DNA of 64,000 nt from an uncultured Erwinia sp. (GCA_945290265.1 CALYQW010000004.1:124001-188000), one strand, 5' to 3'; counted from the first letter of the stretch, positions 30,437-41,334 are shown. Notes: generated by a model from the sequence alone, not told the origin. Numbers and translations: made by a program.

Positions 30437-30460
30437 GCGACCGGTACCCCTGCCGGTCGC
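30437..30460 (+). terminator. Hairpin after hemH
   Basis: The perfect stem GCGACCGG/CCGGTCGC with an 8-nt loop lies 11 bases after the hemH stop. No T run. Confidence 0.45.
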
Positions 30461-30475
30461 AACCTGAGGTAATTA

Positions 30476-30484
30476 TGATATAAT
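30476..30484 (+). promoter_or_regulatory. Extended -10 promoter of gsk
   Basis: TGATATAAT (extended -10) lies 32 bp upstream of the gsk start codon. The -35 region is not clear. Confidence 0.5.
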
Positions 30485-30516
30485 CCTCATCTCTTTCCTC
30501 CCCGTAGTCAGTAATC

Positions 30517-31821
30517 ATGAAATTCCCCGGTAAACGCATTTCCAAACACTATTTTCCGGTCAGTGCGCGCGATCCGCTACTGCACCCCGCACAGCCACAG
30601 GCCGATATCGCCAACAGCTGGATCATTGGCATCGATCAGATCCTGGTGGATATTGAAGCCAAAGTTGACGATGACTTTGTTGCCCGATACGGCCTGAGCC
30701 TGGGACACTCGCTGGTTATTGAGGATGAGGTGGCCGAGGCGCTGTATCACGAACTGGTCAGCCGTAATCTGATCACCCATCAGTTTGCCGGTGGCACCAT
30801 CGGCAATACCCTGCATAACTACTCGGTGCTGGCGGATGACCGCTCGGTGCTGCTGGGCGTGATGTGTAACAACATTCAGATTGGCGATTACGCCTATCGC
30901 TATCTGTGCAATACCTCCAGCCGCACCGATCTGAACTGCCTGCAGGGCGTGGATGGTCCGATTGGCCGATGTTTCACCCTGATTGCGGAAAATGGTGAGC
31001 GTACCTTTGCCATCAGTCCGGGGATGATGAACCAGCTGCGCCCGGAGAGCATTCCGGAAGAGATGATTGCCGGGGCATCGGCACTGGTGCTGACCTCTTA
31101 TCTGGTGCGCTGTAAGCCGGGCGAACCGATGCCGCAGGCCACCATGCGCGCCATTGATCTGGCGAAAAAGCATAATGTGCCGGTGGTGCTGACGCTGGGT
31201 ACCAAATATGTGATTGCCGAAAATCCGGCATTCTGGCGCGAATTCCTGCGCGAGCATGTTTCGATTGTGGCCATGAACGAAGAAGAAGCCTTTGAATTAA
31301 CCGGCAACAGCGATCCGCTGATGGCGGCGGCAGAAGCGCTGGAGTGGGTGGATCTGGTGTTGTGCACCGCCGGGCCGCTGGGATTGTATATGGCGGCGTA
31401 TACTGAAGAAGAGGGCAAGCGTACCACCCGGTATCCGCTGCTGCCCGGGGCTATCCCCGAGTTTAACCAGTACGAATTCAGCCGGGCGATGCGTCGTCAG
31501 GAGTGCGTTCAGCCGCTGAAAATTTATTCCCATATCGCCCCGTATATGGGTGGCCCGGAAAAGATCATGAATACCAATGGCGCGGGTGACGGTGCGCTGG
31601 CGGCACTGTTGCATGATATTACCGCCAATAACTATCACCGCATCAACGTGCCAAATTCCAGCAAGCATACGCGTAACTGCCTGACCTATTCCTCGCTGGC
31701 GCAGGTGTGCAAATATGCTAACCGGGTTAGCTATCAGGTATTAAATCAGCACTCACCACGTCTGATGCGCGGTCTGCCGGAGCGTGAAGACGGGCTGGAA
31801 GAAGCTTACTGGGAGCGTTAA
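30517..31821 (+). CDS. gsk: Inosine-guanosine kinase Gsk
   Basis: A 434-aa ribokinase/PfkB-family enzyme phosphorylating guanosine and inosine in purine salvage. It starts MKFPGKRISKHYFPVSARD, and the C-terminal anion-hole and catalytic base motif NTNGAGDGALAALLHD is intact. It matches E. coli Gsk in length. A single-gene unit, convergent with ybaL 40 bp away. Confidence 0.97.
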   Translation: MKFPGKRISKHYFPVSARDPLLHPAQPQADIANSWIIGIDQILVDIEAKVDDDFVARYGLSLGHSLVIEDEVAEALYHELVSRNLITHQFAGGTIGNTLHNYSVLADDRSVLLGVMCNNIQIGDYAYRYLCNTSSRTDLNCLQGVDGPIGRCFTLIAENGERTFAISPGMMNQLRPESIPEEMIAGASALVLTSYLVRCKPGEPMPQATMRAIDLAKKHNVPVVLTLGTKYVIAENPAFWREFLREHVSIVAMNEEEAFELTGNSDPLMAAAEALEWVDLVLCTAGPLGLYMAAYTEEEGKRTTRYPLLPGAIPEFNQYEFSRAMRRQECVQPLKIYSHIAPYMGGPEKIMNTNGAGDGALAALLHDITANNYHRINVPNSSKHTRNCLTYSSLAQVCKYANRVSYQVLNQHSPRLMRGLPEREDGLEEAYWER

Positions 31822-31860
31822 GCCGCAGCGATGCCCCGCCGCTGGCGGCGGGGCGCAGGA

Positions 31861-33549
31861 TCAGCCAGCGGTTTCTGGCTCGGCATCCGTGATTAACGGG
31901 TTAGTGCGGATCAGAGTCAGCATGGTGTTGGCGATCTCCCGCTCGCCCATCACAACCCGATCGGCTCCGCGCGCCATAATATAGTCCACCTCTTCATCGT
32001 GGTGCGCGCGGGCAATAATCTCAATGGTGGGACGTTTCTCGCGTGCGGCGGTGACGATCTCTCCGGCTTCAAAGCCATTGGGAATGCTTAACAGCAGCCA
32101 TCGGGCGCAGTCCAGGCGCGCCAGATCCATTATATCGCCATTGGCGGCGTTACCCAGCACCGCGCTGATGCCCTGTTCCCGCAGCTCATCTACCCGGCTG
32201 CGGCTGTTTTCCACTACCACCACCGGGATATCTGCTGCCATCAGCTGCCGGCTTAACAGGCTGCCTACCCGGCCATGGCCAACCAGCACCGCGTGTCCGC
32301 ACACTTCTACCGGAACCTGTGGTTCTTCGGCGGTCGGAGTATCCCCCGGCTGCTCGCTGCTGGCTTCACTCCTCGCCAGATAGCGCTCCAGCAGGGCAAA
32401 CAGGATGGGATTAAGCATAATGGACAGGATAGCCGCCGCCAGCACCAGATTACGGCCGGTTTCCGGCAGAAGATTTAGTGAAACGCCAAGTCCGGCAAGG
32501 ATAAAGGCAAATTCACCAATCTGCGCCAGACTGACGGAAATGGTGAAGGCGGTGCGCTGAGAATGGCCGAACAGCCTGACCAGCAGCAGTGCCACCAGTG
32601 ACTTACCAAATATGATAATCGCCAGCGCGCCCAGTACTGCCAGCGGCTGCTGAATCAAAATCAGCGGATCGAACAGCATGCCTACCGAAACGAAAAACAG
32701 CACGGCAAAGGCGTCACGCAGGGGCAGGGTATCGTGGGCTGCGCGTGAACTGAGCTCAGATTCGTTGAGTACCATCCCGGCAAAGAAAGCGCCGAGAGCA
32801 AACGAAACGTCGAAGAACTCAACGGCACCATAGGCAATCCCCAGCGCCAGTGCCAGCACCGCAAGGGTAAACAATTCTCTGGAGCCGGTGGCGGCGCTGC
32901 GCGCCAGGATCCAGGGTACCACCCGCCGGCCAACCACCATCATCAGTACCATAAAGGTGGCCACTTTGCCGATGGTCAGCAGTAAATCCAGCATCACCAG
33001 GCCCATGCTTGCGGTGCCTTGCTGGAACGGACCGGCAATCGCGGGCAGCAGCACCAGCGTCAGTACCATCACCAGGTCTTCTACAATCAGCCAGCCAATG
33101 GCAATCTGGCCGCGGTGACTGTCAATCAGCTGGCGCTCTTCCAGCGCGCGCAGCAGCACCACGGTACTGGCAGTGGACAGGCACAGACCAAACACCAGCC
33201 CGGTGATCAGTGGCCAGCCGAGCAGGGAGGACAGCCCCATGCCTAGCAGAGTTGCCACGGCAATCTGCGCGATGGCGCCGGGGATAGCAATGGATTTCAC
33301 TGCCAGCAAATCTTTCAGGGAGAAATGCAGCCCAACACCAAACATCAGCAGAATCACGCCCAGCTCCGCCAGTTCCGGTGCCAGATTGGTATCGGCGACA
33401 AAACCGGGAGTAAACGGCCCGGCCAGCACGCCCGCCAGCAGATACCCGACCAGCGGGGAAATACGCAGGCGGTTTGCCAGCATCCCCAGCAGGAAAGCCA
33501 ACACCAGGCCGCCAACGATGGTGGTGATTAATGGAGTGGTATGATGCAT
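31861..33549 (-). CDS. ybaL: CPA2 cation:proton antiporter YbaL
   Basis: A 562-aa Kef-type protein. The N-terminal ~390 residues form about twelve membrane helices (GGLVLAFLLGMLANRL, FVSVGMLFDPLIL), and the C-terminal TrkA-N domain binds NAD(H) or a nucleotide (AVLVGHGRVGSLLSRQLM, GNAANGDIMDLARLD). The family exports potassium or sodium in exchange for protons. The specific ion and trigger are unproven for YbaL. Upstream of fsr in the same direction, with 210 bp between them, so probably separate units. Confidence 0.94.
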   Translation of the reverse strand: MHHTTPLITTIVGGLVLAFLLGMLANRLRISPLVGYLLAGVLAGPFTPGFVADTNLAPELAELGVILLMFGVGLHFSLKDLLAVKSIAIPGAIAQIAVATLLGMGLSSLLGWPLITGLVFGLCLSTASTVVLLRALEERQLIDSHRGQIAIGWLIVEDLVMVLTLVLLPAIAGPFQQGTASMGLVMLDLLLTIGKVATFMVLMMVVGRRVVPWILARSAATGSRELFTLAVLALALGIAYGAVEFFDVSFALGAFFAGMVLNESELSSRAAHDTLPLRDAFAVLFFVSVGMLFDPLILIQQPLAVLGALAIIIFGKSLVALLLVRLFGHSQRTAFTISVSLAQIGEFAFILAGLGVSLNLLPETGRNLVLAAAILSIMLNPILFALLERYLARSEASSEQPGDTPTAEEPQVPVEVCGHAVLVGHGRVGSLLSRQLMAADIPVVVVENSRSRVDELREQGISAVLGNAANGDIMDLARLDCARWLLLSIPNGFEAGEIVTAAREKRPTIEIIARAHHDEEVDYIMARGADRVVMGEREIANTMLTLIRTNPLITDAEPETAG

Positions 33550-33759
33550 GACAGCCTCCCTTTGTGTACAAATGTGTCAAACTGTATCTTTAAGAGTATT
33601 ACATAAAGTGGCGGGGTGTTGTGAACATTTGTCTTAAAAAAACACGGAATGACAAAAAGTAATGGCAAGCGTGGTTTTCAGGCAGTTAAGTGCCTACGAC
33701 TTAGTGGATGCCGGGAAAAGTGCCCGGTACAAATTGCAGTTGTTTGCACCGGGAGGGGA

Positions 33760-34959
33760 CTATTTTTGCCGGTTATCAGGCAGTAAAACGGTCAGTACTC
33801 CTAATAACGGCAAATAAGCGCAAATTTGATAGACTCGATCAATGCTGCTGTGATCGGCAAGGATCCCCAACAGGGCTGCACCCAACCCACCCATGCCAAA
33901 AGCAAAGCCAAAAAACAGCCCGGACACCATACCGATCCGTCCCGGCAGCAGCTCCTGGGCATACACCAGAATCGCCGAAAACGCCGACGCCAGAATAAAG
34001 CCAATCACTACCGACAGAGCGCCGGTCCACCACAGGCTGGCATGGGGCAGTAACAGGGTAAAGGGCGCAACGCCTAGTATAGAGATCCAGATAACCCGCT
34101 TACGGCCAATTTTATCCCCTACCGGCCCACCAATCACGGTGCCGGCGGCCACGGCTAATAAAAAGGCAAACAGATGTAGCTGTGCGTTTTGCACTGACAT
34201 GCCGAATTTATGCATCAGGTAGAAGGTGTAGTAACTGCTCAGGCTGGTGAGATAAAAATATTTTGAAAAGATCAGCACCAGCAGAATGCTGATGGCAAAC
34301 GCCACTTTTGCGCGTGGCAATGGGCTGATGGCCGGCGTACTGGCTTTACGCACGCTGCGATGCTGTAGCTGATACCAGCGACCAACCTGTAACAGCACCA
34401 CAATTGCCAGCAGCGCCGCCAGCGAAAACCAGGCGATATTACCGCGCCCGTAAGGCGCAATCACCAGTGCCGCCAGCAGCGGCCCAAAGGAGCTGCCCAG
34501 GTTACCACCGACCTGAAACAGTGACTGTGCCAGCCCATGACGGCCGCCGGAGGCCATACGCGCCACCCGCGATGATTCGGGATGAAACACGGACGAACCG
34601 GTGCCCACCAGCGCGGCTGCCAGCAGCACCTCCGGGAAACTGCCCGCCATTGCCAGCAGCAGCAGGCCACAAAGCGTAAAGCCCATTCCCAGCGGCAGCG
34701 ACCAGGGTTGCGGATGCTTATCGGTAAAGTGCCCGATGATCGGTTGCAGCAGTGAGGCGGTCATTTGATAGGTCAGCGTGATCATGCCGATCTGGACAAA
34801 ACTTAGCGAGAAGTCGGCGTGCAGAAGCGGGTAAATGGCAAGGATCAGCGACTGGATCATATCATTGAGCAGGTGTGCCACGCTGATGGCTCCCAGAATA
34901 CCAAAGGCGGTACGCGAATTTTGCGAGGAGGGGGGAGAAAGCGTGTGTTGGTCGGCCAT
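33760..34959 (-). CDS. fsr: MFS efflux transporter Fsr
   Basis: A 399-aa twelve-helix transporter of the major facilitator superfamily, the fosmidomycin-resistance pump of E. coli. Strong blocks are FGILGAISVAHLLNDMIQSL, VGTGSSVFHPESSRVARMAS and SGLFFGFAFGMGGLGAALLG. The start is the ATG at 34959, with AGGTG six bases upstream; an in-frame GTG at 34968 lies inside that ribosome-binding site and is unlikely. Divergent from ushA. Confidence 0.95.
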   Translation of the reverse strand: MADQHTLSPPSSQNSRTAFGILGAISVAHLLNDMIQSLILAIYPLLHADFSLSFVQIGMITLTYQMTASLLQPIIGHFTDKHPQPWSLPLGMGFTLCGLLLLAMAGSFPEVLLAAALVGTGSSVFHPESSRVARMASGGRHGLAQSLFQVGGNLGSSFGPLLAALVIAPYGRGNIAWFSLAALLAIVVLLQVGRWYQLQHRSVRKASTPAISPLPRAKVAFAISILLVLIFSKYFYLTSLSSYYTFYLMHKFGMSVQNAQLHLFAFLLAVAAGTVIGGPVGDKIGRKRVIWISILGVAPFTLLLPHASLWWTGALSVVIGFILASAFSAILVYAQELLPGRIGMVSGLFFGFAFGMGGLGAALLGILADHSSIDRVYQICAYLPLLGVLTVLLPDNRQK

Positions 34960-35155
34960 AAAAGTCACCTGTGGTGAGTAATATTGTGAATTTATGCCGG
35001 AAATACGGCATTATTGGGAGCGGACTCTCAAATTAGCTTAATTAAGTACCTTATGCACCCGCTCAAAGCGTCGGGTATGCAGGAAATCAGAAATCAGAGT
35101 GGTAATTCCCTGCCAATTCGTGGTCGAACGTCACTGTTTAACAAGGAGAAATCGC

Positions 35156-36817
35156 ATGTCTTTGGTGAAAAAAGCGCTTCCCTGTCTGCTGGTTGCCGTT
35201 CTGTCAGCCACGCCGCAGCTGGCGCAGGCCAGGGAAAAAGATCATCTGTATAAATTTACCGTGCTGCATACCAACGATCATCATGGCCGCTTCTGGAACA
35301 ATGAGCAGGGGGAGTATGGTCTGGCCGCGCAGAAAACCATGATGGATCAGATCCGCATGGCGGTGCAGAAGGAGGGCGGTGCTACGCTGATCCTTTCCGG
35401 GGGAGATATTAATACCGGAGTGCCAGAGTCAGACCTGCAGGATGCCGAGCCGGATTTTCGCGGTATGAATCTGATCGGCTACGATGCGATGGCAATTGGT
35501 AATCATGAATTTGATAAACCAATGTCGGTATTAAGGCAGCAGCAGAAGTGGGCTAAATTTCCGCTGCTTTCGGCCAATATTTATCAGAAAAGTAGCGGTA
35601 AACGCTTGTTTCAGCCTTATGCCTTATTTAATCGTATGGGGCTGAAAATCGCGGTGATTGGCCTGACCACCGACGATACGCAGAAAATAGGTAATCCGGA
35701 AAATTTCACCGATATTGAATTTCGTTCCCCGGCAGCAGAAGCGAAAAAGGTGATTGAATCGCTGCGTGCCAATGAAAAGCCCGATGTGATTATTGCCGCT
35801 ACCCATATGGGGCACTATGACAACGGTAATCACGGCTCCAATGCGCCGGGGGATGTGGAAATGGCGCGCGCATTACCGGAGGGATATCTGGACATGATTG
35901 TCGGCGGCCATTCCCAGGATCCGGTATGCATGGATGCAGCTAATCATAAAACGGTGAATTATATCCCCGGTACGCCCTGTAAACCGGATCAGCAAAATGG
36001 TACCTGGATTGTGCAGGCGCATGAATGGGGAAAATATATTGGCCGCGCCGATTTCACCTTCCTGAACGGTAAACTCGCGCTGCAACATTACGCGTTAATT
36101 CCGATCAACCTGAAGCATAAAGTGGCTGGCGCTGACGGCAAAACGGTATGGCAGAACTATCAGCCGGAAATCGCCAAAAATCCGGCGATGATGAAGTTGC
36201 TGAAACCCTTCCAGGATAAAGGCGCTGCGCAGCTGAACGTTAAAATTGGCAGCGTGGATAGCCTGCTGCAGGGGGATCGAAGTAAAGTGCGCTTTGAACA
36301 AACCAGCATGGCACGCCTGATCCTTGAAGCGCAAATTGAGCGCACTCATGCTGACTTCGCTATAATGAGTGGCGGCGGGGTAAGGGATTCCATTCAACCT
36401 GGCGTGGTGACCTATAAAGATGTACTCAAAGTGCAGCCGTTTGGTAATACCCTGGTGTATGTCGATTTGACCGGACGGGAAATTGCGCAGTATCTGGCGG
36501 TGGTGGCAAATAAACAGGTTGACTCCGGCGCTTATGCGCAGTTTGCCCGCGTCAGCCTGACGGCAGACGGTAAGGATGTGAGTGCGGTAAAAATTAACGG
36601 ACAGCCATTACAGCGGGAAAAAACCTATCGAATGGCGACGCTGAGTTTTAATGCCTGCGGAGGGGATGGATATCCGGCACTGGATAAGCACCCCGGCTAT
36701 GTTAATACCGGCTTTGTCGATGCCGAAGTGCTTAAACACTATATTGAACAGCATTCGCCGCTGGTGGCCGCGCATTATCAACCGCAGGGAGAAATAATAC
36801 AAAAACCCGCCCGGTAA
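35156..36817 (+). CDS. ushA: Periplasmic UDP-sugar hydrolase/5'-nucleotidase UshA
   Basis: A 553-aa exported enzyme degrading extracellular UDP-sugars and nucleotides to nucleosides for uptake. The signal peptide covers about residues 1-25 (ending AQA). The metallophosphatase domain has the dimetal motifs TNDHHGRF, GGDINTG, GNHEFD and a C-terminal nucleotide-binding domain with GGGVRDSI. Start at 35156, seven bases after AAGGAG; the frame extends 19 codons upstream. A weak terminator-like hairpin follows. Confidence 0.96.
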   Translation: MSLVKKALPCLLVAVLSATPQLAQAREKDHLYKFTVLHTNDHHGRFWNNEQGEYGLAAQKTMMDQIRMAVQKEGGATLILSGGDINTGVPESDLQDAEPDFRGMNLIGYDAMAIGNHEFDKPMSVLRQQQKWAKFPLLSANIYQKSSGKRLFQPYALFNRMGLKIAVIGLTTDDTQKIGNPENFTDIEFRSPAAEAKKVIESLRANEKPDVIIAATHMGHYDNGNHGSNAPGDVEMARALPEGYLDMIVGGHSQDPVCMDAANHKTVNYIPGTPCKPDQQNGTWIVQAHEWGKYIGRADFTFLNGKLALQHYALIPINLKHKVAGADGKTVWQNYQPEIAKNPAMMKLLKPFQDKGAAQLNVKIGSVDSLLQGDRSKVRFEQTSMARLILEAQIERTHADFAIMSGGGVRDSIQPGVVTYKDVLKVQPFGNTLVYVDLTGREIAQYLAVVANKQVDSGAYAQFARVSLTADGKDVSAVKINGQPLQREKTYRMATLSFNACGGDGYPALDKHPGYVNTGFVDAEVLKHYIEQHSPLVAAHYQPQGEIIQKPAR

Positions 36818-36858
36818 CTTGCGAAAATCCGCCACTAAGATCATGTTTACCTGCAAAT

Positions 36859-36884
36859 AAAAACCCTTTGTTTAAGCGGGTTTT
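36859..36884 (+). terminator. Terminator after ushA
   Basis: AAAACCC and GGGTTTT form a 7-bp stem with an AT-rich loop and end in TTTT. Weak but well placed. Confidence 0.5.
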
Positions 36885-37076
36885 AGGCGATAATCATTTC
36901 AGAGCCTTATAATACAGGCTCTCAATACCAAAATTATTCTGCTGTTATGGCTGCCCGGCGGCCAGTTGCGCTAAGTTGTTTATTAAACGCGCAATATGCC
37001 TGAGTCAGCCTGAAAAAACCGATATTTATTCTGAAATTAAAGTAAAACGTATGTGACAAAATGAAGTCAACCGGCA

Positions 37077-37559
37077 TTATGACTCGTGACGGGCAATATC
37101 GGCAAAGCGCGCCTGCAGTAAGCGCGCCAGATCTGCCGGTGCCACACCAATATCCAGACCGCGCTTGCCGCCGGAAATATAGAGAGTGTTGAATGTCTGT
37201 GCTGACAGATCAATTACCGTAGACAGGCGTTTCTTCTGCCCAAGTGGGCTGATCCCACCAACTAAATAACCGGTGCTGCGCTGTGCAGCCTGCACATCGG
37301 CCATATCCACTTTTTTAACGCCAAACGCTTTGGCCACTTTTTTCAAATCCAGTTGGCCGGCTACCGGGGTTACCGCTACCCCCAGGGTGGCGTTATTGCC
37401 GTCCAGAGCCACCAGCAGCGTTTTATACACCTGACGGGCATCCAGATTCAGCTTACGCACTGCTTCATCACCGAAATCGGTTTCTGCACTGTCATGCTGA
37501 TAGCTGTGTAACGTGAAGCTGACCTTTTGCTTCTCCAGCAAGGTGATTGCAGGCGTCAT
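37077..37559 (-). CDS. ybaK: Cys-tRNA(Pro)/Cys-tRNA(Cys) deacylase YbaK
   Basis: A 160-aa trans-editing factor that hydrolyses mischarged Cys-tRNA(Pro). The family core is seen in [19 protein letters not shown] and the conserved Lys of the substrate pocket; [19 protein letters not shown] is the signature stretch. Full length. Minus strand, with a probable sRNA encoded on the plus strand just upstream. Confidence 0.95.
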   Translation of the reverse strand: MTPAITLLEKQKVSFTLHSYQHDSAETDFGDEAVRKLNLDARQVYKTLLVALDGNNATLGVAVTPVAGQLDLKKVAKAFGVKKVDMADVQAAQRSTGYLVGGISPLGQKKRLSTVIDLSAQTFNTLYISGGKRGLDIGVAPADLARLLQARFADIARHES

Positions 37560-37604
37560 AGTTAGAAATTATCCATTCTGCTTTGCTAAAAATATAATTT
37601 AGTG

Positions 37605-37731
37605 AAAAAAACGATTGGCGAACAGTCACTTTTTAAGCGACAATCCAGCACATAAGCCACGCGCTAACCAGATAACTAAAACGATACACAACCTTTATTT
37701 ACCGGCCGATATTACTATCGGCCTTTTTTTT
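37605..37731 (+). ncRNA. chiX: Probable ChiX-type small RNA
   Basis: A plus-strand transcription unit lies between two minus-strand genes, exactly where E. coli encodes ChiX (SroB/MicM). A -10 TATAAT at 37593-37598 would start RNA near 37605. A 5' hairpin GTCACTT/AAGCGAC resembles that of ChiX. A strong terminator, GGCCGATA/TATCGGCC plus eight T, ends at 37731 and overlaps the 3' end of ybaP antisense. ChiX is an Hfq-binding repressor of the chiP chitoporin mRNA. The seed next to the terminator is diverged (CCTTTATTTACCGGCC), so target and exact 5' end are inferred. Confidence 0.6.
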
Positions 37732-38526
37732 ATCCAGCATTTGCGCCAGATTATCCTCACCATACAAATGCATCGCCCCGACAGCCACCACATAGCGACC
37801 AGCGGGCAGCTGGCTTAACAGCTGCTCCCACTGCCTGTTGCGTTGTTGCATCAGAAGCAGGTTTATCTCACTACTGAACGTGGTTTGCAGCGAAAAACCC
37901 GCTGTCCGGGCAGGAGGGGCCGCCAGCCACCAACTGACCATGGTCTGCAACATCCTGGCATTGGTACGCCAGTGTTGCAGGGTATCATTTAACAGCGGCT
38001 GACCATTTTCCGGCAGCGAGCGCAGTAAGCTCATCTGGCTATCAGCACCTTCCAGCTCAGTCACCTTTATCTGCTGCTGATGTGCCGCTTCAAGCAGCTG
38101 GTAGTCAATGCCACAGTCCGGGCGCAGCCCAAGACGCTGCGCCTGATGCGCCTGGAGCAGCAGCGCGATATGCCATGCCGGCAGGGGACCCAGCAGGGTC
38201 ATCGGCAGATCCAACTGATGGCAGCGCTGCTTCAGTTCCGCATACTGTTTTGTGCTGATGCGTTCAGCCAGCGGCAGACAGTCTGCGGTATCAGGGAAGG
38301 GCGCAAACCCACGGGTAATATCAGCCTCAACAATCAGCGCATCGGCGCGCTGCAGTTGTCTGATCAGCAAAGCAGGCAGGGGACGCATACCGGGCGTGCC
38401 CATATGAATACTGCCTACCAGATGCAACCTGCTGGACCCAACAGTGATATCGCAGGCCGGATAGGGGTATTTCCTGGACCACAGCCTTTGCCACAGCTGC
38501 AGCAAATCCTCTATTGGGTTTATCAT
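37699..38526 (-). CDS. ybaP: TraB/GumN-family protein YbaP
   Basis: A 275-aa protein of the TraB/GumN fold, related to Tiki-type metalloproteases. The two GX2H-type motifs can be read as LVGSIHMGTPGM near the N-terminus and VVAVGAMHLYGEDNL near the C-terminus, together with the Glu of ALIVEADI. No signal peptide is evident at the N-terminus. Substrate unknown. Its last codons overlap the terminator of the antisense sRNA. Confidence 0.9.
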   Translation of the reverse strand: MINPIEDLLQLWQRLWSRKYPYPACDITVGSSRLHLVGSIHMGTPGMRPLPALLIRQLQRADALIVEADITRGFAPFPDTADCLPLAERISTKQYAELKQRCHQLDLPMTLLGPLPAWHIALLLQAHQAQRLGLRPDCGIDYQLLEAAHQQQIKVTELEGADSQMSLLRSLPENGQPLLNDTLQHWRTNARMLQTMVSWWLAAPPARTAGFSLQTTFSSEINLLLMQQRNRQWEQLLSQLPAGRYVVAVGAMHLYGEDNLAQMLDKKKADSNIGR

Positions 38527-38565
38527 TCTCAGTCAGCTTTAACCATGCGAAAGACCCGGAAAGTT

Positions 38566-41079
38566 CTACTCCTGCGGCAATCGGTAGCGGATCAGGCGAT
38601 TAGCATTACTCACCACAGTAATGGATGAGAGCGCCATGGCCGCACTGGCGATAACCGGGCTGAGTAGTGTGCCGGTTAACGGGTACAGAACACCGGCAGC
38701 CAGCGGAATACCACAGGCATTATAGACAAATGCGCCGAATAAATTTTGTTTCATGTTGCGCAGGGTGGCACCGGCAATCGCCAGCGCATCGGCAACAGCG
38801 TGCAGATCCTCACGCATCAGGGCGATCCCGGCGGTTTCAATCGCCACATCGCTGCCACCGCCCATGGCAATACCAACTTCAGCCTGAGCCAGGGCTGGTG
38901 CATCGTTGATGCCATCACCAATCATCGCCACCCGCTGACCCTGCTGTTGCAGCGCCTTCACCGCGGCGGCTTTCCCCTCTGGTAACACCCCGGCAATCAC
39001 CTGGTCTATCCCGGCTTCACGCGCAATCGCACTGGCAGTGATCGGGTTATCGCCAGTTAACATCACCAGCTGATAGCCGCGCTGACGCAGCTGACGCAGC
39101 GTACTGACGCTTTCCGGTCGCAGCGTATCGCGCAGGGCAAACAGTGCCGCCAGCTTACCATTGGCTGCCAGCAGCACCGGCGTGGAACCGTTTTCGGCGC
39201 AACGGGTCAAGGTATCAGCCACCGCACCGGTGGGTATATTCTGCTGCTCCAGCAGCGCCAGATTACCCAGCATCAGCGTCACGCCATCAACAGTGCCACT
39301 AACGCCCAGGCCAGGCAGCGTACGGAACTGAGCCACCTCCGGCAGCGTTTCCTGCTGCGCATAGTCGATTATCGCGGCTGCCAGCGGGTGGGATGATCCC
39401 TGTTCCAGCGCTGCCGCCTGACGTTGTACCCCGGCCAGAGTTGCGCCGTTAAACAGGGTGACGTCAACCACCTGGGGTTTACCGACGGTCAGCGTGCCGG
39501 TTTTATCAAATACCAGGGTAGTAACCTGGCTGGCGCGTTGCAGTGCATCAGCATCACGTACCAGTACCCCGGTCTCTGCGGCGCGGCCAATGCCGGCAAT
39601 CACCGACATTGGCGTGGCCAGCCCCAGTGCACAGGGGCAGGCAATAATCAGTACGGTGGTCGCAATCACCAGGCTGTAAACACCCTGAGGAGCCGGGCCA
39701 AACAGATACCAGACTGCGGCACTCAGCAACGCAATCAGAACCACCACCGGTACAAAGATCGCAGAAATTTTATCTGCCAGCTGACCGATGGCAGGTTTGC
39801 TGCTCTGGGCCTGGCGTACCAGATGAATAATCCGCGCCAGCGTGGTGTTTTTACCTACCGCCCGGGCGCTGAATAATACGCTGCCGTCCTGCACTACCGT
39901 ACCGGCATGCAGGCTGTCGCCAACGCTTTTTTGTTGTGGAATGGCTTCGCCGGTCAGCATGGCTTCATCCAGCCAGGCTTCCCCCTGGGAAATCTCACCA
40001 TCCACCGGGATCCGATCGCCGGTGGTGACGCGCAGGATCATGCCGGGATGCACCTCTGCCAGCGGCAGAATCTGTTCACCGGAGGCAGTAACCACTCTGG
40101 CGGTGGGTGGCGTCAGATCAAGCAGCCGCTCCAGCGCCTGAGAGGCGCGTTGACGCGCACGCTGTTCCAGCATATGCCCCAGGTTAACCAGCCCGATGAT
40201 CATCACGCTGGCCTCATAATATAGATGACGCGCTGCCAGCGGGAAATGGTCGGGCCACAGATTGACGGTCATCGACCAGAACCAGGCCACGCCGGTGCCC
40301 AGAGCCACCAGGGTATCCATAGTGGCGCTGCGGTTCAGCAGGCTGCGCCACGCGCTGCGATAAAAATGGCCGCCGGCAACAATCATCACCAGCAAGGTAA
40401 GCACGCCCAACAGCAGCCAGACCGTGCGGTTGGTTGCTGTCAGCATCATATTGTCGCCGATCATGCCCCAGGTCATCATAGGGATACCCAGTGCCAGTGC
40501 CAGCAGCGCCTGCCAGCGGAAACTCCGCATGGCATCACGGGCTTTCTGCTGCTGTTTTTCGCGCCGCGTTGTTTCATCGGCAGTGATTTCTGCCTGATAT
40601 CCGGCATGCTCCACGGCAGTTACCAGCGCATCGGGTGGGACATCTCCCTGCACCAGTGCACTGCGATCGGCCAGGTTTACCCTGGCGCGGGTAACACCAG
40701 GAACGGCCTGCAGGGCATGCTCCACCCGTCCGACACAGCTGGCACAGCTCATTCCTTCAATTAACAGCAGGTAGCTTTCTGTGTCAGACGATGCCGGAAG
40801 CTCAGAAGACACCGCTGTCAGCGCTTCCGGCTGCGTTTCTGTTGCTGTCAGCGGTTCAGTCTTTGGGGGCGCGGCGTCAGATGGCAGGCTGGCCTGATAA
40901 CCCGCCTGAACTATGGTGGCGATCAGGGCATCCGGTGTGGCGCTACTGAGAATGCGAGCCTGATCGACAGTGACATCAGCCTGCTCCACATCGGCACGTT
41001 GCTCAAGGCTCTCTTTCACCCGTTTTACGCAGTGGCCACAACTCAGCCCTTCCAGCGTAAGTACAATGCTCTGTGACAT
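38566..41079 (-). CDS. copA: Copper-exporting P1B-type ATPase CopA
   Basis: An 837-aa inner-membrane Cu(I) pump. Two N-terminal heavy-metal domains carry CxxC at Cys14/Cys17 (GLSCGHC) and GMSCASC. Eight membrane helices follow, with the CPC translocation motif ([11 protein letters not shown]). The phosphorylation site is DKTGTLT, the actuator has TGE, and the hinge has [12 protein letters not shown]. It is preceded by a CueR-type operator. In contrast to some relatives the regulator gene cueR is not immediately adjacent. Confidence 0.97.
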   Translation of the reverse strand: MSQSIVLTLEGLSCGHCVKRVKESLEQRADVEQADVTVDQARILSSATPDALIATIVQAGYQASLPSDAAPPKTEPLTATETQPEALTAVSSELPASSDTESYLLLIEGMSCASCVGRVEHALQAVPGVTRARVNLADRSALVQGDVPPDALVTAVEHAGYQAEITADETTRREKQQQKARDAMRSFRWQALLALALGIPMMTWGMIGDNMMLTATNRTVWLLLGVLTLLVMIVAGGHFYRSAWRSLLNRSATMDTLVALGTGVAWFWSMTVNLWPDHFPLAARHLYYEASVMIIGLVNLGHMLEQRARQRASQALERLLDLTPPTARVVTASGEQILPLAEVHPGMILRVTTGDRIPVDGEISQGEAWLDEAMLTGEAIPQQKSVGDSLHAGTVVQDGSVLFSARAVGKNTTLARIIHLVRQAQSSKPAIGQLADKISAIFVPVVVLIALLSAAVWYLFGPAPQGVYSLVIATTVLIIACPCALGLATPMSVIAGIGRAAETGVLVRDADALQRASQVTTLVFDKTGTLTVGKPQVVDVTLFNGATLAGVQRQAAALEQGSSHPLAAAIIDYAQQETLPEVAQFRTLPGLGVSGTVDGVTLMLGNLALLEQQNIPTGAVADTLTRCAENGSTPVLLAANGKLAALFALRDTLRPESVSTLRQLRQRGYQLVMLTGDNPITASAIAREAGIDQVIAGVLPEGKAAAVKALQQQGQRVAMIGDGINDAPALAQAEVGIAMGGGSDVAIETAGIALMREDLHAVADALAIAGATLRNMKQNLFGAFVYNACGIPLAAGVLYPLTGTLLSPVIASAAMALSSITVVSNANRLIRYRLPQE

Positions 41080-41162
41080 GGTTTTTTCTCCTGTAAAGCC
41101 TGGTTATGCAGCACCAGGGCGGCTGATGGTATCGCCATGACAGGCTGCCAATCTCAGTCTGC

Positions 41163-41186
41163 ACCTTCCATCAGGGGGAAGGTCAA
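41163..41186 (-). promoter_or_regulatory. CueR operator and -35 box of copA
   Basis: On the minus strand, TTGACC (-35) overlaps the dyad ACCTTCC-N7-GGAAGGT, the same arrangement as the E. coli copA promoter recognised by CueR. Copper induction is expected. Confidence 0.88.
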
Positions 41187-41334
41187 GGACATTACCAGCC
41201 GCAGATAATCCGGACTGCCGTGGGAAATAATAGCAAGTTTGGCGGACGAGGGGATCCCGGCTGATCGCCGCCAGGCCGCAGCTGTCAGTCAACGCAAAGG
41301 CAGGTATTTAACCCTGGTTTTTTCCCGGAAATTA

